DNA of 64,000 nt from Baylisascaris procyonis (lineage: Eukaryota; Nematoda; Chromadorea; Rhabditida; Ascarididae): contig JAZARR010000172.1 of assembly GCA_037389465.1 (NCBI GenBank), positions 4,441,501-4,505,500 on the forward strand, given 5' to 3'. This document shows, piece after piece, positions 61,590 through 64,000 of the stretch. The notes beneath the pieces are model-generated. The model saw only the letters and a program-made list of their open reading frames with translations. It ran no database searches and was not told the origin of the DNA. How positions within the stretch are numbered: position 1 is the first letter of the stretch; every line of letters starts with the position of its first letter. A program made the position numbers and the translations under genes.

Positions 61590-62519
61590 TTCTATTCATT
61601 TAATTTTCTTGGATTATTGTTGTTTTATATACACAAAAATATCCTCGAAAATAAATTATTCCCGTTTGCGCAATATTTGAATTACATTTGTGTTATATTC
61701 AATAGGTTATCGTTTTTGGGATTTTTTTTTCTCTTTTTCTATTTTTATTTTTTATTTTTACTATAATTTCTGTACTCAATTAATTATTGTAATTTTTTTT
61801 TTAAATTATTGTTTTCGCAATTTGAATAAAAGATCCTTCTCTTCCTTCTTATATCGTTTCCTTTTTTCTCATGGTGTTCGATATCCGAATCGAATCCGTA
61901 GGTATAGAGTGCTTCAAATTTGCACATCTAACGAATGATAGAACTAACCGAACGATCGTTTTAGACGATTGTTCATCGTGAGACTCAATTTGATGATGTA
62001 CTGAAATTATCGACGTTGGTTATTTACTAATTTCGAAGATACCAAATCATTTGGTAATCGTTGCGTTATTTTAATTTCCAACTTTATCGAGGCAATCGTT
62101 TTTATCTTCCAAAGACAAGTATTTTCATTTTCATTTTGCCGGAATTTTCTTTTTATTTTCTGTGCTATTATCCTTCATTTATTAGATTTTTATTGCATCG
62201 CATTTGATTAAAATATATTTTTCATCAAGCGTTGAGAGCATTATTACATATGAATCGGATCCACATTTTCATTTTCCTTTCCTCCTATCTTCTTCTTTCT
62301 ATCCTTTGTCTCTATCGTGCTCCGTTTACTTATAACCGTTATGACTCGAAAGGAGTTTTTGTCAGCTTAGTGCTATGTTTTGATGTAATTATACGGAACA
62401 GTAGTGAAAATTATGCGTTTTTCCGGTCTTCTGTAATGATATATTTGCAATTCTTTTCGGGTCTTCTCCTTTTTTTATATATAAAAATGATATATATGTA
62501 ATTTTTGATTTAATTTCAG
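61590..62519 (+). other. Spacer before the RAP-family gene
   Basis: T-rich, with no supported exon. It ends in TTTAATTTCAG (acceptor at 62518-62519), which serves the RAP-family first exon by cis- or trans-splicing. Confidence 0.5.
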
Positions 62520-62542
62520 GACGGGTAGTGGTACCACTAAAA

Positions 62543-63959
<1,417 letters not shown>

Positions 63960-64000
63960 GTAAATTTTTTACTGAAAATTCCATGCGTTTTTTTCAGTGC

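Overview
The window is nuclear DNA from an AT-rich animal genome, almost certainly a nematode. It is not bacterial or viral: every recognisable gene is broken by introns of about 100 bp to 2.7 kb, most acceptors end in the nematode-style TTTCAG/TTGCAG/TTTTAG, and the proteins are animal housekeeping or nematode-type secreted proteins. I cannot name the species. All exon models below were assembled by eye from splice signals, reading phase and family knowledge. No alignment or transcript data were available.

Layout on the + strand. (1) 240-8211 is the C-terminal 14 exons of the peroxisomal AAA+ ATPase PEX6; the 5' end lies outside the window. (2) 11605-24454 is a single-pass membrane protein with one extended PDZ domain and a long basic/proline-rich tail. 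An apparent internal first exon at 18416-18480 would make a shorter, N-myristoylated, PDZ-less isoform. (3) 30005-41720 is a Gln/Ala-rich, probably helical or coiled-coil protein ending in a tail with four W-P-P-P motifs. Its sixth intron carries a tRNA-derived short interspersed element amplified into five 172-bp tandem units and flanked by a 132-bp duplication of the intron start. (4) 42753-45074 is a small orphan coiled-coil protein; a second copy of the same element ends less than 100 bp upstream of its ATG. (5) 46718-50869 is RAD51, complete in eight exons. Convergent to RAD51 on the - strand, (6) 52602-55183 encodes a secreted protein with an 18-residue proline/glutamine-rich repeat followed by two LPPGF-type helical modules. 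(7) 61305-61589 is a doubtful two-exon micro-gene. (8) 62543 to the window end is the start of an ER chaperone of the alpha-2-macroglobulin-receptor-associated protein (RAP) family, truncated by the window.

The genes do not form one pathway. Genes 3 and 4 are close and co-oriented and could share a polycistronic transcript, but there is no direct proof. The large gaps (8.2-11.6, 24.5-30.0, 50.9-52.6 and 55.2-61.1 kb) hold microsatellites, dyads, minisatellites, G-tracts and a GC-richer patch at 56.8-59.4 kb. That patch contains short-inverted-repeat and covarying-hairpin structures. No rRNA gene, functional tRNA, CRISPR array or recognisable autonomous transposon was seen.
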